Below, one piece after another: positions 8,183-15,716 of a DNA stretch of 64,000 nt. The translations under genes were made by a program, and so were the position numbers. Position 1 is the first letter of the stretch, and every line of letters begins with the position of its first letter. The stretch is from the NCBI GenBank assembly GCA_002505345.1, contig DAUY01000016.1, positions 111,633 through 175,632 of the forward strand, read 5' to 3'. The DNA is from Methanomassiliicoccaceae archaeon UBA370 (lineage in GTDB: Archaea > Thermoplasmatota > Thermoplasmata > Methanomassiliicoccales > Methanomethylophilaceae). Under the pieces are notes generated by a model. That model was not told the DNA's origin and did no database searches. It was given only the letters and a program-made list of their open reading frames with translations.

Positions 8183-9109
8183 TTGCCGATAAAGATTCCA
8201 GACGACCTGCCTGCCGCCTCCACTCTGGAGTCGGAGAACGTTTTTGTAATGACAGAGAAGCGTGCGGTGTCACAGGACATAAGGCCTTTGGATATCCTGA
8301 TCATGAACCTGATGCCCACCAAGGTCGAGACCGAGACGCAGATACTGCGCCTTCTGAGCAACAGTCCCCTTCAGGTCAACATCAGTCTTCTGCAGGCGGC
8401 GACCCACGAGTCCAAGAACATCTCGCAGGAGTATCTCGACCGCTTCTATACCCGGTTCGATGACGTGAAAGACAGGAAGTTCGACGGAATGATCATAACC
8501 GGGGCCCCGGTGGAGAACCTCTCGTTCGAAGACGTCGACTACTGGGAGGAGCTGTGCGAGATCATGGAGTGGACGAAGGACCATGTGGTCTCCACCCTGT
8601 TCATATGCTGGGGGGCCCAGGCGGGCCTGTACTACCTCTACGACATCCCCAAACATCCCCTGAAATCGAAACTGTCCGGAATATTCCCTGTGAAGGTGAT
8701 GACCCAGGGCGAGCGCCTTTTCAGCGGTTTCGACGATGTCTACAGTATGCCGCACTCCCGCTACACGGAGGTCCGCGCCGAGGACATAGCCAAGAACCCG
8801 CATCTGCACATAATCGCATCTTCTCCCGAAGCGGGGGTGTCGGTCGTCATATCGGAGGCGGGACAGGTGTTCGTCACAGGGCACATGGAGTACGACCGCG
8901 GGACGCTGGCCTACGAGTACGAGAGGGACCTAAAGAAGGGCATATCGCCGAACGTGCCGGAGAACTACTTCCCCGACGACGACCCGCGCAACGACCCGGT
9001 CATGAGGTGGAGAGGGCACGCCACCCTCTTCATGACCAACTGGCTGAACTACTACGTATACCAGGTCACTCCCTACGACATATCTCAGTTCGGCTCTGAG
9101 AAGAAATGA
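8183..9109 (+). CDS. metA: Homoserine O-acetyltransferase, MetA-type (TTG start)
   Basis: A 308-residue MetA-family enzyme that activates homoserine for methionine synthesis. I place the start at a TTG one base after the cysK stop, preceded by GGAAGGT; this gives MPIKIPDD, the usual MetA N terminus and length, whereas an upstream ATG at 8120 would overlap cysK by 60 bases. In this numbering the catalytic cysteine falls at 142 (ICWGAQAG), the His/Glu pair in GHMEYD at 234/236, and residue 111 in TGAPVENL is glutamate. In this family Glu111 is associated with acetyl-CoA and Gly111 with succinyl-CoA, so an acetyltransferase is predicted. The second enzyme (O-acetylhomoserine sulfhydrylase) is not in the window. 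Confidence 0.92.
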   Translation: MPIKIPDDLPAASTLESENVFVMTEKRAVSQDIRPLDILIMNLMPTKVETETQILRLLSNSPLQVNISLLQAATHESKNISQEYLDRFYTRFDDVKDRKFDGMIITGAPVENLSFEDVDYWEELCEIMEWTKDHVVSTLFICWGAQAGLYYLYDIPKHPLKSKLSGIFPVKVMTQGERLFSGFDDVYSMPHSRYTEVRAEDIAKNPHLHIIASSPEAGVSVVISEAGQVFVTGHMEYDRGTLAYEYERDLKKGISPNVPENYFPDDDPRNDPVMRWRGHATLFMTNWLNYYVYQVTPYDISQFGSEKK

Positions 9110-9112
9110 GCC

Positions 9113-10255
9113 TCAAAAGTTCACGATGCCGGGGTTAATGAGCTTCCCCAGGACGGCGTCCCGGACGAACATGTTATATTGCGACATGTCGGGCCTTTCG
9201 GAGAGTATCCTGTCCACCTCTTTCTTGATGTGGAGGAACACCGCCTTGTAGATGACGCAGGAGGGGCCGCCGTTGTTCTCTATGCCGTTCTCGCATTCCG
9301 CATCTATGCTGCAGCCTCCGGCGCAGTAACGGTAGATCTCGCATGACGAGCACTTTTCCCTGCGTGCGACGGTCCCCTCGAGGATGTCCGCGAACCCGTC
9401 GGAACAGAACGCGTCGGAGATGCTTTCGATGTCTGCGATGTTCCCCATGCTGTATCTACGGGGGCATCCCTTGGCGCAGGGGTACATGCTCCCGTCGGGA
9501 TATACGCACAGCCAGTTCCCCATGCAGGACGTGTGCGGGCAGTCCGGGAACGCCGGCTTGCCCAGAGCGTTCAGGATGTAAAGGTAGTATGGGAGGAGGG
9601 GCACTTCGGCATCCTTGTCGTAAAGCCAGTCGTCGAATGCTTCGATGCATCCTTTGATGTAGGTCTCGGCGTCCGGCACAAGAGACGGATCGGATGCCGC
9701 GCATCCCTTGGGGACCACCGGCGAGAACGACGGCGCGATCTTCCTGTCCCTGAAGTAACGGTACATCTCTCTTTGTTTGTCGGCGGTGCCGGCCGAAAGG
9801 GTGCAGCTTACCGAGAACTTCGAACCTTGCCTCTGCATCAGTTCGATGGACTTCTCGGTCTCGGCGGTCATGTTCCTGAGGTCGGCGTTGAACGGACCTT
9901 CGTAAGATATCCCGACGTTGATGCTGCGCTCCTCGCACAGCCTGAGGAACCTGCGGTCGACGTTGATGCCGTTGGTCTGTATGGTGTTCCCGACCCTGTG
10001 GGAGTCTTTCCCGAAATATTTGTCCTGAAGGTCGAAAACCCTGCGGTAGAAGGCGAAAGGCATCAGCAGAGGCTCTCCGCCGTGCCAGATGAACCAGACG
10101 GACTGATACTCTTCCGAGGCGAGCCTGAAGACCTTCTCGAGCGTGCCGAAAGAGATCGTCCCGGGCCCCTTCTCCTCCGGGAGATGGTAGCAGTGGCGGC
10201 ACGAACGTGGACACTGGAGGGTGGGCTTGATGAGGATCGCAATGTACGGTTTCAC
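9113..10255 (-). CDS. Radical SAM/SPASM enzyme, probable peptide maturase
   Basis: A 380-residue radical SAM protein. The 4Fe-4S motif CPRSCRHC (C15, C19, C22) is followed by WHGGEPLL, typical of the anaerobic sulfatase-maturase/peptide-maturase branch. The C-terminal third has a cysteine-rich SPASM/twitch region (CPHTSCMGNWLCVYPDG, YPCAKGC, CSSCEIYRYCAGGC), which binds auxiliary iron-sulfur clusters. Such enzymes usually modify cysteine, serine or other side chains of proteins or ribosomal peptides. No sulfatase gene is nearby; instead a very cysteine-rich 118-residue protein is encoded 31 bases upstream on the same strand, making it the likely substrate or partner. Assignment to the subfamily is firm, the substrate is inferred. 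Confidence 0.88.
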   Translation of the reverse strand: MKPYIAILIKPTLQCPRSCRHCYHLPEEKGPGTISFGTLEKVFRLASEEYQSVWFIWHGGEPLLMPFAFYRRVFDLQDKYFGKDSHRVGNTIQTNGINVDRRFLRLCEERSINVGISYEGPFNADLRNMTAETEKSIELMQRQGSKFSVSCTLSAGTADKQREMYRYFRDRKIAPSFSPVVPKGCAASDPSLVPDAETYIKGCIEAFDDWLYDKDAEVPLLPYYLYILNALGKPAFPDCPHTSCMGNWLCVYPDGSMYPCAKGCPRRYSMGNIADIESISDAFCSDGFADILEGTVARREKCSSCEIYRYCAGGCSIDAECENGIENNGGPSCVIYKAVFLHIKKEVDRILSERPDMSQYNMFVRDAVLGKLINPGIVNF

Positions 10256-10286
10256 GGGATCACCGTTTCAAACCGTCCGGCGGAGA

Positions 10287-10643
10287 TCAGTTGGGCCAAT
10301 AGGTCCAGACGCCGTTGAATCCGTCGGTCGCGTAGCAGCACAGCAGGCAGCAGCATGCTCCGGCAGCCACCAGGCATACGGTGCATGCGGGGCTGCAGCA
10401 TCCCTTCTCGGTGCAGCAGTCGTAACAGGGTTTGTTTCCGTGGTGCGACTTCTCGGTCATCGCTTCGTTGTAGTTCTCGGGAAGAACGTCGGGAAGCTGG
10501 CGCATATAGAGCTTGTTGGCCATCATGGCCCTGGCCTTGGACTTTTCTCCGGCGGAACAGGCGTTTTTGGATTCGACGGCTTCGTTCTCTGCCTTTGCCG
10601 CCTCGCTTGAGGCGCTCTTCTCGGATTTAGAGGCATCTGACAT
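10287..10643 (-). CDS. Cysteine-rich small protein, candidate radical SAM substrate
   Basis: A 118-residue protein with two parts: an Ala/Glu/Lys/Ser-rich N-terminal half of low complexity, and a C-terminal part with 12 cysteines in about 35 residues (CYDCC, GCC, CTVC, GACCC, LLCC) ending in an aromatic GVWTYWPN tail. A leader-like charged half plus a Cys-dense end is what a modified peptide precursor looks like, but a zinc/iron-binding or membrane-palmitoylated protein is also possible. GGTGA lies 6 bases before the ATG at 10643; the frame is open to a TTG at 10655. It immediately precedes the radical SAM gene, and a perfect palindrome sits just upstream. Confidence 0.7.
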   Translation of the reverse strand: MSDASKSEKSASSEAAKAENEAVESKNACSAGEKSKARAMMANKLYMRQLPDVLPENYNEAMTEKSHHGNKPCYDCCTEKGCCSPACTVCLVAAGACCCLLCCYATDGFNGVWTYWPN

Positions 10644-10655
10644 GATTTTCACCAA

Positions 10656-10672
10656 CCGATACGAGGTATCGG
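10656..10672. promoter_or_regulatory. Palindromic operator candidate
   Basis: CCGATAC-GAG-GTATCGG is a perfect 7-bp inverted repeat in the divergent promoter region between the cysteine-rich gene and the DUF5685-like gene. It lies 13 bases before the ATG at 10643. AT-rich TATA-like sequence (AATATATTAAAG, about 10699-10709) follows. The position suits a dimeric regulator that controls the locus. Confidence 0.45.
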
Positions 10673-10736
10673 GAATGTTGCTCTCGAACCCCGTACGAAT
10701 ATATTAAAGGTTTGACTCTTTAGGGACCGATGGAAC

Positions 10737-11708
10737 ATGTTGGGATACACCACCCCTCTGTACAGCAGAATGTCGGCGCCCGACCTGGCGGATTACCGCA
10801 GGTACTACTGCGAAACGTGCCACGAGCTGAGGGGCGGTTTCGGGCTTTTTTCGACGGCGGCGGTCAACTACGACATGACCTTCAACACCATCCTGCTGAA
10901 CTCCATATCGGGTGACGTCCTGGACTTCGGTCATACGAAGAACGGCGTATCGTGCGTTTTCCGCGGTCCTTACGCCGATTCCGACGTTATGAGGAAGATG
11001 GCCGGATATACGGTCCTGCTCACCAAGTGGGAGCTTGTCGACGATGAGTGCGACAAGCCCTCAAAAAGGAACAAATTCATATCGCTGGCACTTAACAGGG
11101 CCATACGAAAGGCGGAAAGGCTCTACCCCGAATACGACGTCATGGTGGGAGAAGGATACAACCGCCTGAGAGGCATGGAGCTGGACGGATGCACAGACCC
11201 GATAAAGATGGGTTCAAAATTCGGTCTGGCACTTTCAAAGCCTCTGGAAGATATAGCGGGAGATCGCGCAGACGAACGCCTCAGTGAACTGTTCGTACAC
11301 CTCACTTCGATCGTTTATCTCATGGACGCGGTGGACGACCTTGACAAGGACTACATGGACGGTACTTACAATCCGTTCCTGGCACGTTATTCCGATTTCA
11401 TGGAGGGACGTCCCGAGGCCTGTGTTGAGAAGGACTGCGGTTGCTCCGGGGTCTACACCAACCGCAACACGTTCATCAACCAGAATCTGTATGAGATCAC
11501 GGACATGATGAACTCCGTGATGTCCGGCCTTCAGACATCTTACTCTTTCGTCAGGAAGAGGATGAGGTCCTCGGTGGGAGTGACCGACAACATCGTTATG
11601 CACGGCATACCGGAGTCTGCAAAGAACGTAATAACGGGAAGGGGCGCCGCAAAGACCGGCGTCAAGGACCTTATGGATGGCCACAAGGAACGCAACCGCT
11701 CATACTGA
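10737..11708 (+). CDS. DUF5685-like protein
   Basis: A 323-residue soluble protein whose N terminus (YRRYYCETCHELR, then AAVNYDMTFNTILLN) matches my memory of the bacterial DUF5685 family, proteins of unknown function that start with YRxYYCGLCxxL and NYDMTF. Conserved cysteines include the CETC pair near residue 27 and a later CGCSG; the rest is helical. A TATA-like element lies about 30 bp upstream. It is divergent from the cysteine-rich/radical SAM pair and shares its control region, so a joint process is plausible. It ends nine bases inside the convergent 83-residue Cys-rich gene. Function unknown. Confidence 0.75.
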   Translation: MLGYTTPLYSRMSAPDLADYRRYYCETCHELRGGFGLFSTAAVNYDMTFNTILLNSISGDVLDFGHTKNGVSCVFRGPYADSDVMRKMAGYTVLLTKWELVDDECDKPSKRNKFISLALNRAIRKAERLYPEYDVMVGEGYNRLRGMELDGCTDPIKMGSKFGLALSKPLEDIAGDRADERLSELFVHLTSIVYLMDAVDDLDKDYMDGTYNPFLARYSDFMEGRPEACVEKDCGCSGVYTNRNTFINQNLYEITDMMNSVMSGLQTSYSFVRKRMRSSVGVTDNIVMHGIPESAKNVITGRGAAKTGVKDLMDGHKERNRSY

Positions 11709-11951
11709 CCTGTATTTCGGCTCGTAGAGGGAGCAGACGTCCAAACCCATGGTCTCCCTGGAAAGAGCGTCACACATCTCCTTTCCGCCTTCTACATGGT
11801 AATAACCGCAGCTCTCGCATATCCCCGGCCTGTATCTGGCACATGTGCCTTCCGGACCGCTGTCGCCGCCTGTGAAGTGACATGTCCATGAGCTTACGGA
11901 ATGTATGCAGAATCTGCAGGATTTGCATTTCTTGTAGTTTTCGTCCGACAT
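11700..11951 (-). CDS. Small cysteine-rich (zinc-ribbon-like) protein
   Basis: An 83-residue protein with nine cysteines: CKSCRFC at residues 9-15, then single or paired cysteines through CESC (45-48) and two late ones. The spacing suggests one or two metal sites, zinc or iron-sulfur. No signal peptide or membrane segment. The start at 11951 is the first Met before the cysteines; a longer open frame upstream only reads antisense to the coiled-coil gene. It overlaps the last nine bases of the DUF5685-like gene on the other strand. The TATA-like AATTAAATC between 11990 and 12005 lies between it and the divergent coiled-coil gene. Confidence 0.65.
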   Translation of the reverse strand: MSDENYKKCKSCRFCIHSVSSWTCHFTGGDSGPEGTCARYRPGICESCGYYHVEGGKEMCDALSRETMGLDVCSLYEPKYRSV

Positions 11952-12024
11952 GCATCCGGTATGCACGGTGGCTGATAAACCATTTGCCGGGTCAAAATTA
12001 AATCTTTGACCCCGTTCACCGAAC

Positions 12025-12525
12025 ATGGACGATCTTGCGGACCTGAAAAAAGAAGCCGAGACCCATAGAAGATCCGCCGGAGACCTCTCCGAAGAAGCCG
12101 AGAGGCTGATGAGCGAGCATGCGGCCCTCGTCAAGAAGGCAAAGAACCTTTCCTCCAAGGCCGCCAACTCTGCCAGGATGAGGGACGAATGCGCCAGGGA
12201 GGCGGCCAACTCCGAAGGTAAAACAGAGGCGTGGAGGTCCCGCCTCGAAGACAGGAAAGGCAGGGATGCGCTGGACCTGAGCAACGAGAGGAACCAGATG
12301 CATATGCACTCCCAAGCCGCTAAAGGCATGAGAGTAAGGGAGAGGCGGGCGGAATCCGAAAGGATCAAACTGGAGAAGGAAGCCGAAGAATGTAAAAAGA
12401 GGGCGTATGAGCTGAAAAACAGGGCGAATTCCCTTCACAGGAACGCAAACAGCGAATACGAACTCTATCAGGGACTGACCCGGAAAATCTCAAAGATCGA
12501 AAATAAAGATGATTCCGGGGCCTGA
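12025..12525 (+). CDS. Coiled-coil protein of unknown function
   Basis: A 166-residue, very charged (Lys/Glu/Arg/Ala) protein that reads as an almost continuous coiled coil from residue 1 to about 155, with heptad-like spacing of Leu and Ala and no cysteine-rich or membrane region. It has no recognisable catalytic motif. Its stop codon lies within the loop of a strong terminator hairpin. It is likely a small cytosolic structural or scaffold protein; the function is unknown. Confidence 0.7.
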   Translation: MDDLADLKKEAETHRRSAGDLSEEAERLMSEHAALVKKAKNLSSKAANSARMRDECAREAANSEGKTEAWRSRLEDRKGRDALDLSNERNQMHMHSQAAKGMRVRERRAESERIKLEKEAEECKKRAYELKNRANSLHRNANSEYELYQGLTRKISKIENKDDSGA

Positions 12526-12537
12526 GCCCCGGTTTTT
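12515..12537. terminator. Bidirectional terminator hairpin
   Basis: CCGGGGC-CTGA-GCCCCGG (7-bp stem, 4-base loop) followed by TTTTT; the loop holds the TGA stop of the coiled-coil gene. It sits between two convergent genes and can serve both. Confidence 0.75.
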
Positions 12538-12542
12538 AGGGT

Positions 12543-14549
12543 TTAAGCTCTCCTGGCCCTGCGGTGCAGCACGAAGGCGACAACGGCCACGATGATGACC
12601 ACGGCGACAGCTATCGCAATGTACAGCATCGTGTCGTCATCTGCCGTGCCCGGTACCGATATCGCAGAAAGGACGTAGCCGGAGCAGTGGTCCAGGTCGA
12701 ACGTGACCTTTCCGTCGATAACGGTTGCGCTCCTCACGGGCTCTAGACCGATCGCGTTTCCGTCACCGTCGGTTACGACGAAGTAGATCTGCAGAACCGT
12801 TCCGTCAGCGAACTTGTCGCCGACGTTGTACGTGACAGTGGTCTTGCCGGGCATCAGTCCCGACGCGGCGAAGTCGATGTACATGAAGCTGGTCTCTCCG
12901 GAGAGGAGGTGTCCGGACAACGCCTCCATCTCTTCATCGGTGAGCTCTTTGTTGATGATTTCCAGGTCCATGACCGTATCCGGGTCAAGGGCCGTTCCGT
13001 CGTTGAAGATCTCCCACGAGAAGAGATAGTTGCCGTCATCGTCGTACACATCCACGTACAGGGTCCCGAAGAACTCGAAACTTCCAGAACTGAGGAAGTC
13101 CGCGAGGCCGTCCTCACCGTCGATCCTGATGTGCCCGTATGCCGGGTCTTCGGACGTGCCCGTCCCCATGTATGTCATCAGTTCGCTCACTTCGGTGAAC
13201 TCCTCGGCATAGATCGGGTACAGGGTGACGTCCCCCTTCACTCCCCAGCCTGCATTCCACTCGAGGCCATCCTCGGTCATCCATCCGACGCACTTCATGG
13301 TTTCGTCGCCGACGGTCTTATCAGGGACCGCCGGAGGGCTGACCAACTTGTTGTATCCCACCGTCTGGGTGGTCTCTTCCTCGCCGACGACATACGTGAC
13401 GGTGAAGTTCAGACCGGACCCTGACCCGTTATAGGCGGACAGTATCTTGTTGAACACGCTGCGTACCTGGCTCTTCTCGGTGCTGTCGAGGTAGTACTCG
13501 AAATCCGGGTCGACTTCTATATCTGCGAGCGAGTCGAAGACAGGAAGGTCGCCAGGGCTCAGTTCCTCGGTTGCGAGATACAGGTCCTCAATATAGAACT
13601 CATACTCGTAAATATCGTCTTCTTCATCGATTAGGTCTCCCTGTTCGGCCAGCAACTCGAACACCATGTCCGTTATCGCATATGCGCCGAATGTCATGCT
13701 GACCTGGATAGTGTCCTCGTCGATTATGAAGTCTTCAAAGTCGGAATCCTCGGGCACCATGTACATCAGCGCCTCGGCGATCTCACCGTCGATGTTTGCG
13801 AACACCGATGCGAACACGGATTGCTTGCCGTCCAAGGTGAGCGTGTATATCACGTCGTTGAGATCCTCGACGGTTGTGACTCCCGACCCGCCGGTGGAGG
13901 ACATGCTGTATCTGAGCGAAGCTCCCGCAATGATCTCAGAATCGTTGTCTGTATCGGTGAATACGTCAGAGATGTCTATATCGGGTTCTTCGTTCATCAA
14001 ATCGATGTAGTTCATTATGCTGAAGTTTGTCGATAACTCCGCATCGATGAACGCATCGATCGCAATGTCGACGCTGGTTATGTTGCCCTCGGCATCCAGG
14101 TTCACCAGCCCCTGTACGACGACGACGGCCTTCAGAGAGGCGTCTACTCTCAGCGGATATTCGTCGTCTTCTAATTCTATATTGTCATCATACTCGACCG
14201 ATACCTCGATCAGTATTCCGCCGTCAACGGAGATGGTGTATCCGCTGTCGTTTGCGCGGATCACCTCAACGATAAGCGCAGCGTTGACATCCGCCTTCTT
14301 TATGGCCTCGTCCAACGTATCATACATGTCCTGGTTGTCTTCGTCTTCTTCGTCGAAGATCATCTCCATAAGCTGATCTTTGTCGGCCGTGAATTTAATC
14401 CCCCAGGCATCGCCTACGGCCATGCCCGCCGCCTCTTCGTCCGGAGATGCGGACGCGGATTCGATCGCCGCGGCGCATGGTACCACCATGGAGACCGCTA
14501 TAAGTACCGCTATCAATATTTTCAATTTCAACTTCTTCCTCCCAAACAC
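12543..14549 (-). CDS. Exported acidic surface protein with C-terminal membrane anchor
   Basis: A 668-residue protein with a Sec signal peptide (basic GRKKLKLK, hydrophobic core, AIESASA) and a single C-terminal helix (AIAVAVVIIVAVVAFVL) followed by the basic stop RRARRA, so it is an envelope protein with a large outside domain. The ectodomain is highly acidic (many Asp/Glu runs). Around residues 380-440 there is an InlB/Listeria-Bacteroides-like unit (FTVTYVVGEEE, CVGWMTEDG, GDVTLYPIYAEEF). No catalytic motif. The start is a GTG; an AT-rich TATA-like segment at about 14572-14582 lies about 25 bp upstream, consistent with a leaderless message. Probable adhesin or cell-surface component. Confidence 0.85.
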   Translation of the reverse strand: MFGRKKLKLKILIAVLIAVSMVVPCAAAIESASASPDEEAAGMAVGDAWGIKFTADKDQLMEMIFDEEDEDNQDMYDTLDEAIKKADVNAALIVEVIRANDSGYTISVDGGILIEVSVEYDDNIELEDDEYPLRVDASLKAVVVVQGLVNLDAEGNITSVDIAIDAFIDAELSTNFSIMNYIDLMNEEPDIDISDVFTDTDNDSEIIAGASLRYSMSSTGGSGVTTVEDLNDVIYTLTLDGKQSVFASVFANIDGEIAEALMYMVPEDSDFEDFIIDEDTIQVSMTFGAYAITDMVFELLAEQGDLIDEEDDIYEYEFYIEDLYLATEELSPGDLPVFDSLADIEVDPDFEYYLDSTEKSQVRSVFNKILSAYNGSGSGLNFTVTYVVGEEETTQTVGYNKLVSPPAVPDKTVGDETMKCVGWMTEDGLEWNAGWGVKGDVTLYPIYAEEFTEVSELMTYMGTGTSEDPAYGHIRIDGEDGLADFLSSGSFEFFGTLYVDVYDDDGNYLFSWEIFNDGTALDPDTVMDLEIINKELTDEEMEALSGHLLSGETSFMYIDFAASGLMPGKTTVTYNVGDKFADGTVLQIYFVVTDGDGNAIGLEPVRSATVIDGKVTFDLDHCSGYVLSAISVPGTADDDTMLYIAIAVAVVIIVAVVAFVLHRRARRA

Positions 14550-14838
14550 GTCCTGTGTTCTGCAGGAAAAATCGTATTAACCGTACTTAAAGCGAATTGA
14601 TTGTCCACGGATGACTCGAATTACCCGAAAATCAAAATCCGAAGATCTGGCTCTTTCCCTTTTGTCTGACGGATTCGAAGTTCTTGCGGATGCTGGATCC
14701 GGCATATGTTTGTAATTCGGTGGATCAGACCGAAAAATGATATCCTGGACATGTTTGAGCTTGAAGAGCTTCCGCTAAAAGAAGAAAATTTAAGTGTGAG
14801 GAATTCGGTGCACGTTCCCTGTGCCGGTCCGGACCGGC

Positions 14839-15444
14839 TTATTCTTTGCCTCCGAACACCCTCATCCTGCCGCCGACAGGCTCGAACGACTTCTCCCCAG
14901 CAGGGGAAGCTATGCTTCCGAAAGGCATCTGGGCGATCAGCTTCCAATCCGACGGCAGTCCCCATCTTTCCCGGACCTGTGCATCGATCAGAGGGTTGTA
15001 ATGCTGCAGGGACGCTCCGAGCCCCATGTCCTCCAAGACCATCCACGTCGCGAGCTGGAGCATCCCGGAGGACTGCTGGGCCCAGACCGGGAAGTTCCCC
15101 ACGTTGGAGGGGAAACGGTTGCCCGTCTCGCAGGTCTTGGTCATGTCGTCGAAGAAAAGCACCGTTCCGTATGCGGACCTGAAGCCTTCGATCTTCTCCT
15201 CGGTGGCTCCGGCATACCGCTGGTCGCCTATCTTCTTCCTGAGGGCCGTTTCTGTTATATTCCAGAGCGCCTCGTGTTCGGAACCCAACATGACGGCCGC
15301 GCGCTGGCTCTGTGAATTGTAGGCGGAGGGCGTGAATCTTACGGCGTCCTCGATGGCCGCTATGATATCCCCGTCGGTTACCTCCACGTCGCGACCCAGA
15401 TCGTAATAGGACCTGCGCGCAGAAATGATGTCTCTCAGTTCCAT
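14839..15444 (-). CDS. Nitroreductase-family flavoprotein
   Basis: A 201-residue FMN-dependent nitroreductase-like protein: N-terminal RDIISARRSYYD, the flavin-binding TPSAYNSQSQRA, AQQSSGMLQLA in the central helix and a closing MPFGSIASPAGEKS, all at family positions. It resembles the YdgI/fatty acid repression HY group of about 200 residues. It would reduce nitro or quinone compounds with NAD(P)H; the physiological substrate is unknown. It stands alone, with about 290 bases of non-coding sequence on each side. Confidence 0.88.
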   Translation of the reverse strand: MELRDIISARRSYYDLGRDVEVTDGDIIAAIEDAVRFTPSAYNSQSQRAAVMLGSEHEALWNITETALRKKIGDQRYAGATEEKIEGFRSAYGTVLFFDDMTKTCETGNRFPSNVGNFPVWAQQSSGMLQLATWMVLEDMGLGASLQHYNPLIDAQVRERWGLPSDWKLIAQMPFGSIASPAGEKSFEPVGGRMRVFGGKE

Positions 15445-15660
15445 TTATTCACCGGGCCGTCACGCGCTTGTGTGTAGATAACCGTTTCCAGGCCCCGGTG
15501 TGCATTTATCTCGCATCCGAATATGGCTGCCGGCGAACGGCCTCTCAACAGAAGGCCCTAACGCTCATGCTCGCTGAGAAGAAACGTTACTCCCACCGTC
15601 CGTATGGCATCAGGCACTTTCGGTCAGATAGACACCTTTTTCGGTGAGGGAAGGTACCTG

Positions 15661-15698
15661 CCCCTGCCACGCCTCGGCGGCAGGGGCTCTTGTTGAAG
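15661..15698. other. GC-rich hairpins in a 270-base intergenic region
   Basis: Between the nitroreductase promoter and the leucine-rich-repeat gene: CCCCTGCC...GGCAGGGG (8-bp stem) at 15661-15686, followed by a small GTTG-AAGG-CAAC hairpin and GTTTTTT at about 15691-15708. On the plus strand this looks like a terminator, yet no plus-strand gene ends here, so it may end a small RNA starting around 15500-15600. Nothing else was recognised in 15445-15716. Confidence 0.3.
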
Positions 15699-15716
15699 GC
15701 AACGTTTTTTCCGGCC

